Assembly (NCBI GenBank): GCA_002424045.1
Contig: DIPH01000004.1
Span: forward strand, 1 to 54,913
Origin: Firmicutes bacterium UBA5493
Lineage (GTDB): Bacteria; Bacillota; Limnochordia; Darwinibacteriales; Darwinibacteriaceae
Reading direction: 5' to 3'
Length of the DNA: 54,913 nt
Made by a program: the position numbers and the translations under genes. The notes under the pieces were generated by a model. It was given only the letters and a program-made list of their open reading frames with translations, had not been told where the DNA came from and ran no database searches. Shown one piece after another: positions 43,980 through 53,295 of the stretch; position 1 is the first letter of the stretch, and every line of letters starts with the position of its first letter.

Positions 43980-44777
43980 ATGAATAAAGTGGAACAGAAC
44001 AAGAAGGCTTGGGGCTTGTTAGCTGAGGATCATTACAACAATTTCAAAACACAGTTCGCCGAGAACAGATATTTATTCAACCCTATCGTTCAAAGGGAGT
44101 TGGGTGACGTATCAGGCAAGAGAATCCTTCACTTGCAGTGTAATACCGGGGCCGACTCCATCGTTCTCGCTAAAATGGGAGCAGTGGTTACAGGAGTCGA
44201 TTTGGTCGCTGATAATGTTTATTTTGGAGGTAAGTTGGCGAAGGATTTGGGTGTGGATAACGCTAACTTTGTAACTTCTGACATTATGGAGCTGATGGAA
44301 ATCCATGAAGATACGTACGATATTGTCTTTACATCCGATGGAGCCATTGGATGGTTGCCAGATCTCGATCGGTGGGCCAAAACGATCAGGCACTTCTTGA
44401 AGGATGACGGATTCTTTTATGCTCATGACGCACACCCATTTTTCCTGACCTTGAATGAAGAGAAGATCAAAACAGGCATCACCGAGATCAAGTACCCTTA
44501 TTTCAATAACGAAGCAGATGAAGACGATCAGATCGGTGGCTATGCATCGGGGGCTAAGGAAGCTAAGAACTACTTCTGGATGTATACCATTAGTGGGTTA
44601 ATAAACTCCCTGGTCGGAGCGGGTCTGTCAATCGAATTTCTGAATGAACATGATCGCTGTGCCCCAGGGATGGGTGGTACTGCCAGGGATGGAGAAGGCT
44701 TATTCTATTACCCTTCATTAGAAGGTGCTCTGCCCTTGACTTTTAGTCTCAAGGCTCGGCCAGAAAGTGGTGTCTAA
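43980..44777 (+). CDS. Class I SAM-dependent methyltransferase
   Basis: A 265-residue methyltransferase. Motif I reads ILHLQCNTGADSIVLAKMGA with an acidic GVDLVAD after the second strand, a common variant of the SAM-binding motif; IVFTSDGAIGWLPDLDRWAK is the motif IV region. AGGTG is six bases before ATG 43980; the frame is open to GTG 43971. The methyl acceptor is unknown. Confidence 0.85.
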   Translation: MNKVEQNKKAWGLLAEDHYNNFKTQFAENRYLFNPIVQRELGDVSGKRILHLQCNTGADSIVLAKMGAVVTGVDLVADNVYFGGKLAKDLGVDNANFVTSDIMELMEIHEDTYDIVFTSDGAIGWLPDLDRWAKTIRHFLKDDGFFYAHDAHPFFLTLNEEKIKTGITEIKYPYFNNEADEDDQIGGYASGAKEAKNYFWMYTISGLINSLVGAGLSIEFLNEHDRCAPGMGGTARDGEGLFYYPSLEGALPLTFSLKARPESGV

Positions 44778-44796
44778 ATGACAAGACCGTTTGTAG

Positions 44797-45442
44797 ATGT
44801 ATAAGGCAAAGAAGACACCAATTCCGCAGGGCATCGCAATGATCAATGGATATCTGTATGACATCAAAATAGATAATTTTGATGAGGCATTGTCTAGAAA
44901 GTATTCCATGGTGGCGCTATGGGATTTATCCTATGCAAAGGTCGTCTATGATCCAGAAAACAATAAAACCACTCATTAGTGCCTTGTTTCTTGCCAACAA
45001 CGAGTGCATACCCCATGATAAGTGGTTAGTGCATATGAGTAAGACTCTTGGCTGGAAGCCAGCAGGGTGGAATAAAGACCTTACAAGGGCGTTATCTACC
45101 GGGAACTTTGACTTGCAGAGCCTGGTTACTAGGCAAGAGGCCATAGCCGGACTGTGGGCTGCTATTGACGAGAAGTTGCGAGAAGAGGCCGGAACTAAGA
45201 TTCGTATGATGCAGAAATACTTCTATGAAATGTTGCAGCTCTTGGTCGAGAAAGGGAACATGTCCATCACAGAGTGGGAAGAAGTGAGTAGCGTTGGGAT
45301 GATTAACTCCCAACCATTTCATGATGTGGTCAGCATTGAGGATGGAAGGATTTTTCTAGATGTTGAGAAGTTGCTCGCGCTAGGCCCCTCTTACATGTAC
45401 AGTTGGTTTTATGAAATAGTAGAAGCCGTGAACATGCGTTGA
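44797..45442 (+). pseudogene. Frameshifted nucleotidyltransferase-like gene
   Basis: The first part, from ATG 44797, gives YDIKIDNFDEALSRKYSMVA and YAKVVYDPENN, then stops. The second part is in another frame from about 44955 (KPLISALFLANNECIPHDKW to 45442). The two parts read as consecutive segments of one nucleotidyltransferase-like protein (DUF4037-like C-terminal half), with one frameshift in the AACAATAAAACC run. The N-terminal catalytic GSxxxxDxD part is missing, so the gene is also truncated. A shorter functional product from 44950 is possible but unlikely. Confidence 0.6.
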
Positions 45443-45470
45443 CATGGGTATAGTGGAGGTTGGAAAGGTC

Positions 45471-46814
45471 ATGAGAAAGACAGTAATTCTGATTTTGGCA
45501 ATGCTGGGAATTTCCTTAGGTGTGATTTTTCTATACGCCTTCTTGCATGAAGGGGGCCACGCCCTGCTTGTGCTTCTCTTTGGGGGTACAGTTACAGAGT
45601 TTGAAGTAGACTTCTTCACGTATTCGCCCCACATCAGTTATGTTGGCATCAGCAATCCTATGCAGAGGGCCTTTATTAGTTTGGGAGGGCCTCTATTACC
45701 ACTCATTCTCGTGTTGCCACTCACTCTTCTCTTACGTAGGACAAAGAACCTTGTCGTTCAAGGTACATCACTTCTACTCCTGGGAAGCCTGCTTCCTACA
45801 CTCCTTGTTTCAGTGGGAATCTCCCTAGCCTATGGTTTTGGATCCGTTGACGCCAGTGAAGATGTGGCTAGGTTTCTCTTCTATTCTGGATTCAATCCCT
45901 TTATGGTGGCCGGCGCGTTTTTAATCCTGTTTGTTGCTACCCTCGTTTTCTTGCTAAAGGTGGGAAGGGTTAAGGATGTTTACGTAAGAGTAACGAGAGC
46001 TTTACGTGGGCCTACAGATAAGCGCTCACCTATGTTGGTCGCACGGATAATTGTTACCGTGGTAGTACTGGCACTTGGGACAGTTGTTATCCGACATACG
46101 ATAGATGGCGACCAGCCCGTTAATCAACCATTAAGTTACCACACCAGAATTGATGTGGATCTGCAGGACGTTAAGGCCGACTCAACCTTTTTTCATACGT
46201 TTGCAGTTGAAGATCCAACAGTCTTTGATTTTGTATATTCCCTAGATACCCATTCCGATATCACCCTTCGTTTGGTCAATGTTGGGGGAGAACCATTTGT
46301 GTTTAACAACCAAGACTCCATTGTAATGTACCAAGGGCGTGGAAGTCTTAGTCTCGCCTATTTCGCAGGTTTTACCCTTTTAGAAGGGGACTATGCTTTG
46401 GAAGTCTCCCCGGGTGGGCTTGGTTCCCTTACAATGTATATCGATAGCAAAAAGCCAGATGCGGCAGACCAGCAGTATTTCGAACTACTAACCAAGGTCA
46501 ACGATGGATCGTTCACAGCCGGGACTTATAGCGAAGAGGGTTATGAGTTGATTTACCAGGGTGAGTTGGCACCGGGATTGGATCAGATTCTGGTCACTGT
46601 GCCAGGTGGCTACGAACGAAAGGTATCGGCATTTGTAGTTGGTGAGGGAGATGTAACCCTTCTCTACGTGGCAGATGGCGAAACCCATACCCTGCTAGAA
46701 GGCTTTAAGGCAACGATGGGCCGTGGCTTGCAGCCGCACAAAGGGCAGGGGGAGTTGCGGGTTAATGCGCTGAACCCATCCGCAACACTTTACATCTATC
46801 TCAAGGAAGACTGA
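45471..46814 (+). CDS. M50-like membrane metalloprotease with C-terminal beta domain
   Basis: A 447-residue protein. The first helix carries HEGGH (residues 26-30), the zinc motif HExxH of site-2-protease-like enzymes, followed by GGTVTEFEV and SLGGPLLPL; an Asp-rich GSVDASEDVARF after the fourth helix could give the third ligand. Five or six helices fill residues 1-210. Residues from about 220 form a non-membrane, strand-rich region. It resembles the M50B-like family; regulatory cleavage is plausible but not shown. AAAGG and GGAGG lie before ATG 45471. Confidence 0.7.
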   Translation: MRKTVILILAMLGISLGVIFLYAFLHEGGHALLVLLFGGTVTEFEVDFFTYSPHISYVGISNPMQRAFISLGGPLLPLILVLPLTLLLRRTKNLVVQGTSLLLLGSLLPTLLVSVGISLAYGFGSVDASEDVARFLFYSGFNPFMVAGAFLILFVATLVFLLKVGRVKDVYVRVTRALRGPTDKRSPMLVARIIVTVVVLALGTVVIRHTIDGDQPVNQPLSYHTRIDVDLQDVKADSTFFHTFAVEDPTVFDFVYSLDTHSDITLRLVNVGGEPFVFNNQDSIVMYQGRGSLSLAYFAGFTLLEGDYALEVSPGGLGSLTMYIDSKKPDAADQQYFELLTKVNDGSFTAGTYSEEGYELIYQGELAPGLDQILVTVPGGYERKVSAFVVGEGDVTLLYVADGETHTLLEGFKATMGRGLQPHKGQGELRVNALNPSATLYIYLKED

Positions 46815-46844
46815 CTACGAACTTAGAAAGGATAAGGGTGGACC

Positions 46845-48026
46845 ATGAACTACGATATTGTACATTTGCCAGAAGAGAAATGGAAAGGCACGATCATCCC
46901 GATAAAATACGAAACAAATGAGTACTATGACGTCTTCGTTGATAAGACAGAAAAGGGATATAGGATTGAAATTGAAAAGAGAGAGTTTGCTCAGCCCGTA
47001 ACTCATTCGCCAGAAGACTATGATTTCCCAGATAAGCTATATGCAGATTACAGGGAAAATGCCTATGCATGGGGAGTACTCGTCAATGATCAATTAGTAG
47101 CTGCCATTGAAACTGATCCAGAATTATGGTCTAATCGTCTCAGGATTACGGAACTTTGGGTAGCAGAAGAATACCAAAAGCAGGGAATAGGTCATGCGCT
47201 AATTGAGATGGCCAAGGAGCAGGCAAGAAGGGAACGTCGCCGGGCGGTTATATTAGAAACCCAATCCTGTAATGTTAATGCAATAGATTTCTACCAACAC
47301 GAGGGCTTTACCTTAATTGGCATGGATACTTGTTGTTATCAGAACAACGATTTGCAAAGAAAAGAAGTAAGGTTAGAGTTTGGCTGGTTCCCAGAGGCTA
47401 AGAAAAGATTAAATCGTGAGGATATAGAAATTAGGATGGAAACGCAGGATGATTGGTACCATGTGGAGTTAATGGCGCAACATGCGTTTTGGAATAAACA
47501 TCATCTTGGTTGTGATGAACACTACCTAGTTCACAAGTTGCGTCAAGACAAAGACTATCTTCCAGAGCTAAGCCGTATAGCTGTAAAGGATGGTACTGTA
47601 ATAGGTTGTATCATGTATTCAAGAGCACGGGTTATTGATGGTGAAGATGCCCACGAGATCATTACCTTTGGCCCACTCTGCGTAGAGCCTAAGTGGCAAG
47701 GATGTGAGGTCGGCGAGATGCTATTAATGGAAACAATGAATATAGCTGCCAATGCAGGGTATAAAGGTATTGTGATTTTTGGAGAACCAGATTATTATCC
47801 GCGACTAGGATTTAAGACATGTGACAACTTCAACATAACAACAGCAGACGGTAAGAACTTTGATGCATTTATGGGAATTGAGTTAGTGGAAGGTAGCATG
47901 AAAGGGATAAAAGGAAGGTTTTATGAATCAGAGGTTTTCCAAAATCTTCCCAAGGAAGAAGTGGAAGCATACAGTAAGAATTTCCCGCCTTTAAAGAAAT
48001 TAAGGTTTCCAGGACAATGGGATTGA
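46845..48026 (+). CDS. Tandem GNAT acetyltransferase (SatA-like plus YhbS-like domains)
   Basis: A 393-residue fusion. Residues about 60-170 are a GNAT domain resembling streptothricin acetyltransferase (LWVAEEYQKQGIGHALIEMA, ILETQSCNVNAIDFYQHEGF). Residues about 195-340 are a second GNAT domain (FGPLCVEPKWQGCEVGEMLL, EPDYYPRLGFKTC) like YhbS. In the second domain the acetyl-CoA loop reads QGCEVG instead of QGxGxG/A. The gene appears more AT-rich than its neighbours, suggesting transfer. It could detoxify an aminoacyl antibiotic; that is inference from the first domain only. Confidence 0.8.
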   Translation: MNYDIVHLPEEKWKGTIIPIKYETNEYYDVFVDKTEKGYRIEIEKREFAQPVTHSPEDYDFPDKLYADYRENAYAWGVLVNDQLVAAIETDPELWSNRLRITELWVAEEYQKQGIGHALIEMAKEQARRERRRAVILETQSCNVNAIDFYQHEGFTLIGMDTCCYQNNDLQRKEVRLEFGWFPEAKKRLNREDIEIRMETQDDWYHVELMAQHAFWNKHHLGCDEHYLVHKLRQDKDYLPELSRIAVKDGTVIGCIMYSRARVIDGEDAHEIITFGPLCVEPKWQGCEVGEMLLMETMNIAANAGYKGIVIFGEPDYYPRLGFKTCDNFNITTADGKNFDAFMGIELVEGSMKGIKGRFYESEVFQNLPKEEVEAYSKNFPPLKKLRFPGQWD

Positions 48027-48056
48027 AAGTACGAAGCCCCCTAGAGGAGTGAGGTC

Positions 48057-48827
48057 ATGTTTGAAGAGCTATCAAACTTCCTAGCCGCACCCGAGTTGTA
48101 CGCCCCAAGTAGCGCCCCTTTTTGGGACGATGAGTACATCTCCAAGAACATGCTAAAAGCGCACTTGGACTCCAATACCGATGCGGCGTCTCGCAAACCG
48201 GGGTTCCTCGATCGCTCAGCGAACTGGATTGCCAAAATTGCACCGCCAGCCCAGTATACATCGTTACTTGATTTGGGTTGCGGACCTGGGTTGTATGCGG
48301 AGCGTTTCAGTGCAGCGGGGTATTCTGTTACAGGGGTGGATTTCTCCAGGCGTTCCATTGGGTATGCCAAGGAGCAAACCTTACTTCACGGCACAAACAT
48401 TGACTATCACTACCAAGACTACTTAACAATCGACTACACCGAACAGTTCGATGTAATCACATTGATATACCTTGACTATGCGGCCTTATCGGATAATCAC
48501 AGGCTTGCCTTGTTGAAAAAAGTATACCAAGCACTGAAGCCGAACGGCAAGTTCATCTTTGATGTTAGTACTCCAATAATGAGAAAAGGGGAAATGTGCT
48601 CGTGGAAATATTATGAAAATGGCGGTTTTTTCAGCGAAGGCCCGTATATTTGCCTAGAGTCTGTTCGTCAATACGATGAGGCCAGCACAAAATTAAGCCA
48701 GTATATCGTGGTTACCGAAGACGGTGTCGAATGCTACTGTATCTGGGATCGCTTTTTCACTAAAGAAGCATTGCTGTCAGAAGTCCAGACTGTGGGCTTT
48801 AGGTGCATCGATGCTACTTTATTATAA
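48057..48827 (+). CDS. Class I SAM-dependent methyltransferase with altered C-terminus
   Basis: A 256-residue methyltransferase with motif I LLDLGCGPGLYAERFSAAGY and acidic VDFSRR. The body is complete to VQTVGF. After that, the last codons (RCIDATLL) are read out of frame from a nucleotidyltransferase gene, so the native tail is lost. Most of the core is intact and activity is possible. GGAG stands before the ATG. Confidence 0.78.
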   Translation: MFEELSNFLAAPELYAPSSAPFWDDEYISKNMLKAHLDSNTDAASRKPGFLDRSANWIAKIAPPAQYTSLLDLGCGPGLYAERFSAAGYSVTGVDFSRRSIGYAKEQTLLHGTNIDYHYQDYLTIDYTEQFDVITLIYLDYAALSDNHRLALLKKVYQALKPNGKFIFDVSTPIMRKGEMCSWKYYENGGFFSEGPYICLESVRQYDEASTKLSQYIVVTEDGVECYCIWDRFFTKEALLSEVQTVGFRCIDATLL

Positions 48828-49296
48828 AGGGCTAGTGGCCAGGGCAAATGATATAGACATTGTGATAGCGCTTGAACATGTAGAAAGGGCAGAAACGGTT
48901 TTGGAGATGTTGGGCGTAAAGCAGCCTCCTAATCTTAATAGGGATTATGCCACACGGTATTTCGCTGAGTTTGTCATAGAGGGTATTGATGTGGATGTGA
49001 TGGCTGGGTTTCGCATCGTCGCAGGTGGCACCACTACAGAGTATGTGCCTGATCAAAAGACATTTGAGACGTTTGTTTTACAAGACACAACGATTCATCT
49101 GTGCCCTTTAGAGGATTGGTATGTCTTATATCTCCTGATGCCTCACCGAGAAGGAAGGGTAGCTACAATCAAAGAGTACTTTTTGGAAAATGGAGCAAAT
49201 CTGACCTATCTCAAGGCTTGGGTAGACAGATGCTTACCCAAGGCTGTATCCGATCAAATTCATGAACTTCTATTTGAACTAAATCCTAGACCGTAG
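48792..49296 (+). pseudogene. 5'-truncated nucleotidyltransferase gene fused onto the methyltransferase end
   Basis: From about 48792 a second frame reads WALGASMLLYYKGLVARAND and IDIVIALEHVERAETVLEML, then ending ELNPRP at 49296. This matches small nucleotidyltransferase proteins that contain the acidic NDIDIV pair; the first 20-30 residues are missing. The frame is open upstream only because it crosses the methyltransferase gene. No ribosome site or good start codon exists for it, so it is probably a pseudogene, although initiation at an internal codon cannot be excluded. Confidence 0.6.
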
Positions 49297-50041
49297 GAGC
49301 AAATAGGGCTTCGACGCTAAAGACCAGACCTGGAAATTTCGGATGCGTGAATGTGCCTTCGTTGAAACTGGCCACCTTTGCGTAATGGCGATCTCGAAGC
49401 TGGTAACACTGAATGATACAATCGCTAGGATCCACAATCCAATAGTGGGGTACCCCTGCTCTTTGATAACTATGGAACTTGCGAGTTCGATCCGTCCTAG
49501 CCGTGGATGGAGAAACAATCTCCACAACCAAGTCAGGTAGTATGTCGATCGGAGCCTCGGAGACCTGTTTTGTACCTGGGAAGTAGAACAAATCTGGTTG
49601 TACAACAGTATGTTCGTCTAATTGTAAATCTAGGGGGGCGTCAAAAACTTCGCCTCGCGGATCACACTCCTGAAAGTAGTCCCTTAAAACTGACTCCAGT
49701 CTACCCGACACCCGCTGATGCAAGACGGAAGGTCCCGGCTCACGAATGATCAGTCCGTCAATCAACTGCAGGGTGTAGCCTGCTACATTGGGAAGCTTGG
49801 CGTAGTCTTCATAGGTGAGCTTTCTTCTAACAACACAGTCTGCTTGTACTTCTTGAACCTGATAGCTGCCGCTTCTTCTATTTAGTGTATCTAGCACATC
49901 AGTTTCTACATAACGATATTGCTTGGGACCAAGTTCGATATGGGGGATTCGTTTTTCCCTGGTGTAGCGCCAAATGGTCTCCACTGACAGGCCTAAAACA
50001 CCAGCTAGCTCCTGCGCGGTGAGCAGTCTCTTTGGTACCAT
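49286..50041 (-). CDS. HTH-Uma2 family protein (putative PD-(D/E)XK endonuclease)
   Basis: A 251-residue two-domain protein. Residues 1-60 form an excisionase/MerR-type helix-turn-helix (LTAQELAGVLGLSVETIWRY). Residues about 70-250 are a Uma2/DUF820 domain with VVQPDLFYF and DLVVEIVSPST, the acidic residues expected for a restriction-like nuclease fold. AAGGAGGGG selects ATG 50041 over a start at 50077. Its 3' end overlaps the nucleotidyltransferase remnant by 11 bases. Biological role of Uma2 proteins is unknown. Confidence 0.82.
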   Translation of the reverse strand: MVPKRLLTAQELAGVLGLSVETIWRYTREKRIPHIELGPKQYRYVETDVLDTLNRRSGSYQVQEVQADCVVRRKLTYEDYAKLPNVAGYTLQLIDGLIIREPGPSVLHQRVSGRLESVLRDYFQECDPRGEVFDAPLDLQLDEHTVVQPDLFYFPGTKQVSEAPIDILPDLVVEIVSPSTARTDRTRKFHSYQRAGVPHYWIVDPSDCIIQCYQLRDRHYAKVASFNEGTFTHPKFPGLVFSVEALFAPTV

Positions 50042-50214
50042 GGTACCCCTCCTTGTGCTTAGTTTATAAGTAAACACAACTCAAGTCAACTAAAACAAAC
50101 AAAAATGTTCATGTTTTCGGTCGTTTTCGAACTTGCTGGAACATAGAGGATCAGACCGCACGAAAGAGAAGTATTCCTGAGGTATACTGCAGAATAAGAG
50201 AGTGGAGCCGGTAC

Positions 50215-51591
50215 ATGAGCAAGAGCAAATCCATTGTCCTAACAGAAGGAAGCATTCTTAAGGCACTGACGAGACTAGCCATGCCCATCATTGGCACATC
50301 CTTTGTGCAGATGGCCTATGGCTTTATTGATATGATCTGGGTGGGGCGCATTGGTTCTGGTGCAGTGGCAGCCGTGGGCACAGTAGGTTTTTTCACTTGG
50401 CTTGCTAACGCCTTCATCATCATTCCCAGAATCGGCGCAGAAGTTGGCGTTGCCCAGTCCATGGGCCGGAGGGACCACGAAGGTGTGATACGGGCCATTC
50501 GCCATAGCATCCAATTGATTACTGCCCTAATCTTACTCTACGGTGCGGTTTTAATCACCTTTCGAGAACCCCTTTTAGGCTTTTACCAATTGGGAACAGA
50601 AATTCAGGGAATGGCAAACTACTACTTACTCATTATCTCTTTAGGTCTCCTATTCTTTGCCACCAATCCCATCTTCACTGCAATTTTCAATGGAGCAGGT
50701 GATAGCACAACCCCCTTTAGAATTAATACCGTGGGTTTGGTTGTCAATATTGTGTTAGACCCCATATTGATCTTTGGCTTGGGGCCTTTTCCCCACCTTG
50801 GAGTTGGCGGAGCTGCTGTTGCCACCGTTATTGCTCAAGTGACGGCCACTTCTTTGTTTATCCTGGAAGCCCGCAAACGGCCTGAGCTTTTTGGAAGTCT
50901 CAAGTTTTTCACAAAGCCTGAACTCGCCGACCTTGTAAAGATGATCAAAATGGGATTGCCCATGTCTTTACAGAGTGCCTTTTTCACTCTTATTTCCATG
51001 ACAATTGCCCGCATTATTTCCGATTGGGGCCCCACGGCCATTGCCGTCCAAAGGGTTGGCTCGCAGATCGAGCAAATTTCCTGGCTGACCGCGGGCGGTT
51101 TCCAATCCGCTATGAGCGCCTTTACAGGCCAAAATTACGGGGCAAGATTGGGGAGTCGCGTCTATCGAGGCTACTTTGTGGGCTTGGGGATTGTTGCAGC
51201 CATCGGAATTGTTGCCACGGCAGTCCTAATCTTGGGCGCCAAGAGCCTCTTTGGCATCTTCATTCCTGAACCAGAGGTCATTGCCCTTGGATCTTCTTAC
51301 CTGGCAATTATAGGAATATCCCAACTTCCCCAGGCTGTGGAGATTCTAACCTCAGGAGCCTTCATTGGGCTGGGCAAAACCGCGCCTCCTTCCATTGTGG
51401 GAATCAGTCTTAACCTCTTGCGGATACCGGCGGCACTCATCCTTTCTGCCACAGCCTTAGGCTTAGATGGGGTATGGTGGGCGATTAGTATTTCCAGCAT
51501 TCTTAAGGGAATTATCTTAAGTGCCTGGTACTTGCGTTTTATGAACACAAATGCCGAGATACTTCAACTTCGTGACCAAAATGCAGCATAG
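50215..51591 (+). CDS. MATE-family multidrug/cation exporter
   Basis: A 458-residue membrane protein with twelve expected helices in two homologous halves (LTRLAMPIIGTSFVQMAYGF and KMGLPMSLQSAFFTLISMTI begin them). It is a Na+ or H+ driven exporter of the NorM/DinF group; substrate unknown. GTGGAGC precedes the ATG. It sits nine bases before the gamma-glutamyltransferase-like gene, suggesting joint transcription. Confidence 0.9.
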   Translation: MSKSKSIVLTEGSILKALTRLAMPIIGTSFVQMAYGFIDMIWVGRIGSGAVAAVGTVGFFTWLANAFIIIPRIGAEVGVAQSMGRRDHEGVIRAIRHSIQLITALILLYGAVLITFREPLLGFYQLGTEIQGMANYYLLIISLGLLFFATNPIFTAIFNGAGDSTTPFRINTVGLVVNIVLDPILIFGLGPFPHLGVGGAAVATVIAQVTATSLFILEARKRPELFGSLKFFTKPELADLVKMIKMGLPMSLQSAFFTLISMTIARIISDWGPTAIAVQRVGSQIEQISWLTAGGFQSAMSAFTGQNYGARLGSRVYRGYFVGLGIVAAIGIVATAVLILGAKSLFGIFIPEPEVIALGSSYLAIIGISQLPQAVEILTSGAFIGLGKTAPPSIVGISLNLLRIPAALILSATALGLDGVWWAISISSILKGIILSAWYLRFMNTNAEILQLRDQNAA

Positions 51592-51599
51592 GAGGAAAT

Positions 51600-53222
51600 A
51601 TGGTGGTCTTAAATTTGCATAACTTGGAGAACTTGTATCTGTCAGAGCGTTTTCCGACCTACGGAAGGCGGGGTATGGTGGCGACGTCTAACGCACTTGC
51701 GGCCCAGGCAGGTTTGGAGATGCTGAAAAAGGGGGGCAATGCCGTTGACGCAGCTTTAGCTGCTGCCGCCTGTTTGACGGTGTGTGAACCGACCTCAAAC
51801 GGCATCGGCGGAGACGCCTTTGCCATTGTAGCCTTTGGAGGCGGACTTTATGGATTGAATGCCAGCGGACCTGCTCCCCAAGGAATTTCTTTGGAGGCCC
51901 TCGTAAAGAGGGGTTGCCAGGAGCTTCCTAGGTACGGTTTTGTTCCTCTGAATGTCCCTGGTGCTCCTGCCGGCTGGGTAGCCCTATCTAAGCGGTTCGG
52001 GCGACTGCCGTTAACAGATGTTCTTGCTCCGGCGATTTTTTATGCAGAAGAAGGTTATGCGGTGTCGCCTGTCTTGGCGCAGCAGTGGAAGCGCGCCTTT
52101 GAGATCTATCAGAAACGGCTTCAGGGGGATGAATTCACTGAGTGGTTCAACACATTTGCCCCCGAAGGAAGGGCTCCTAGGGCTGGAGAACTTGTGCGTC
52201 TACCGGGTCACGGCAAGTCCTTACGTCAGATCGCAGAAACCATGGGTGAAGCTTTCTACAAGGGCGAGATCGCCGAGCGTTTAGACGTGTTTTCGCGGCA
52301 GTATGGAGGATTCTTGCGGGCTACAGACTTAGAGAGGTATGAAGCGGAGTGGGTGGAGCCCATCTCCACCGAGTATCGGGGCTTGGAGGTGTGGGAAATA
52401 CCGCCCAATGGTCAAGGAATTGTGGCCCTCATGGCGCTGAATATCCTCAAGGGCTTTGAGTTTTCAACGGACGATAAGAACTCGCCCCTAACCTACCATC
52501 GGCAGATTGAAGCGTTAAAGCTTGCTTTTGCAGCTGCTCAAAGCACGGTGACGGATCCGAGGTACATGGAGGTAACTGTGGAAGAGCTCCTTTCGGATGC
52601 CTGGGCTGATGAGCAAAGAAGAAGCATCGGATCTAGTGCCCTTATGCCTCCGAGGTCGGAAGAGACAAAGGGAGGCACAGTCTACTTGGCCGCGGCAGAT
52701 ACTGATGGGAACATGGTTTCTCTGATTCAAAGCAATTACATGGGATTTGGATCCGGGCTTGTCGTGCCAGGAACCGGTGTGGCCCTCCATAACCGAGGAC
52801 ATAACTTCTCCTTTGACCCTGACCATCCCAATTGCCTGGCCCCTGGAAAAAAGCCGTATCACACGATTATCCCTGGTTTCTTGACGCAAAATGGCAGACC
52901 CCTTGGACCCTTTGGGGTTATGGGAGGATTCATGCAGCCCCAGGGGCATGTGCAGGTTGTCATGAACCTAGCCGACTTTGGGCATAATCCCCAGGCGGCT
53001 TTGGATTGGCCGCGTTTTCAATGGATCAAGGGACGCAAGGTAGATTTGGAAAAGACAGTTCCCTCCTCCACAGAGACGCAAATAGAACAAATGGGCCATG
53101 AAGTCACTGTAACGGAAGGTAATTCAGGTTACGGTCGGGGCCAGATCATCTGCAGAACAGATAATGGGACCTTTGTCGGCGGAACGGAAAGCCGTGTAGA
53201 CGGAACGGTTGCCGTCTGGTAG
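51600..53222 (+). CDS. Gamma-glutamyltransferase-family protein
   Basis: A 540-residue Ntn-hydrolase of the GGT group. The N-terminal part has GGNAVDAALAAAACLTVCEP and NGIGGDAFAIV. Self-cleavage is expected before Thr360 (KGGTVYLAAADTDGNMVSL), which becomes the catalytic nucleophile of the small subunit. There is no signal peptide, so unlike periplasmic GGT it should be cytoplasmic, as in YwrD-like proteins. The oxyanion segment is a diverged GFGSGLVVPGTGVALHNRG. Substrate unknown. Confidence 0.87.
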   Translation: MVVLNLHNLENLYLSERFPTYGRRGMVATSNALAAQAGLEMLKKGGNAVDAALAAAACLTVCEPTSNGIGGDAFAIVAFGGGLYGLNASGPAPQGISLEALVKRGCQELPRYGFVPLNVPGAPAGWVALSKRFGRLPLTDVLAPAIFYAEEGYAVSPVLAQQWKRAFEIYQKRLQGDEFTEWFNTFAPEGRAPRAGELVRLPGHGKSLRQIAETMGEAFYKGEIAERLDVFSRQYGGFLRATDLERYEAEWVEPISTEYRGLEVWEIPPNGQGIVALMALNILKGFEFSTDDKNSPLTYHRQIEALKLAFAAAQSTVTDPRYMEVTVEELLSDAWADEQRRSIGSSALMPPRSEETKGGTVYLAAADTDGNMVSLIQSNYMGFGSGLVVPGTGVALHNRGHNFSFDPDHPNCLAPGKKPYHTIIPGFLTQNGRPLGPFGVMGGFMQPQGHVQVVMNLADFGHNPQAALDWPRFQWIKGRKVDLEKTVPSSTETQIEQMGHEVTVTEGNSGYGRGQIICRTDNGTFVGGTESRVDGTVAVW

Positions 53223-53295
53223 CTGGTAGTTGGAAGGATTGCGGCGCCCAAGGGAGAAATCCTTGTTAGAGCTTTGCTTAGAGGAAAGAGGAATA

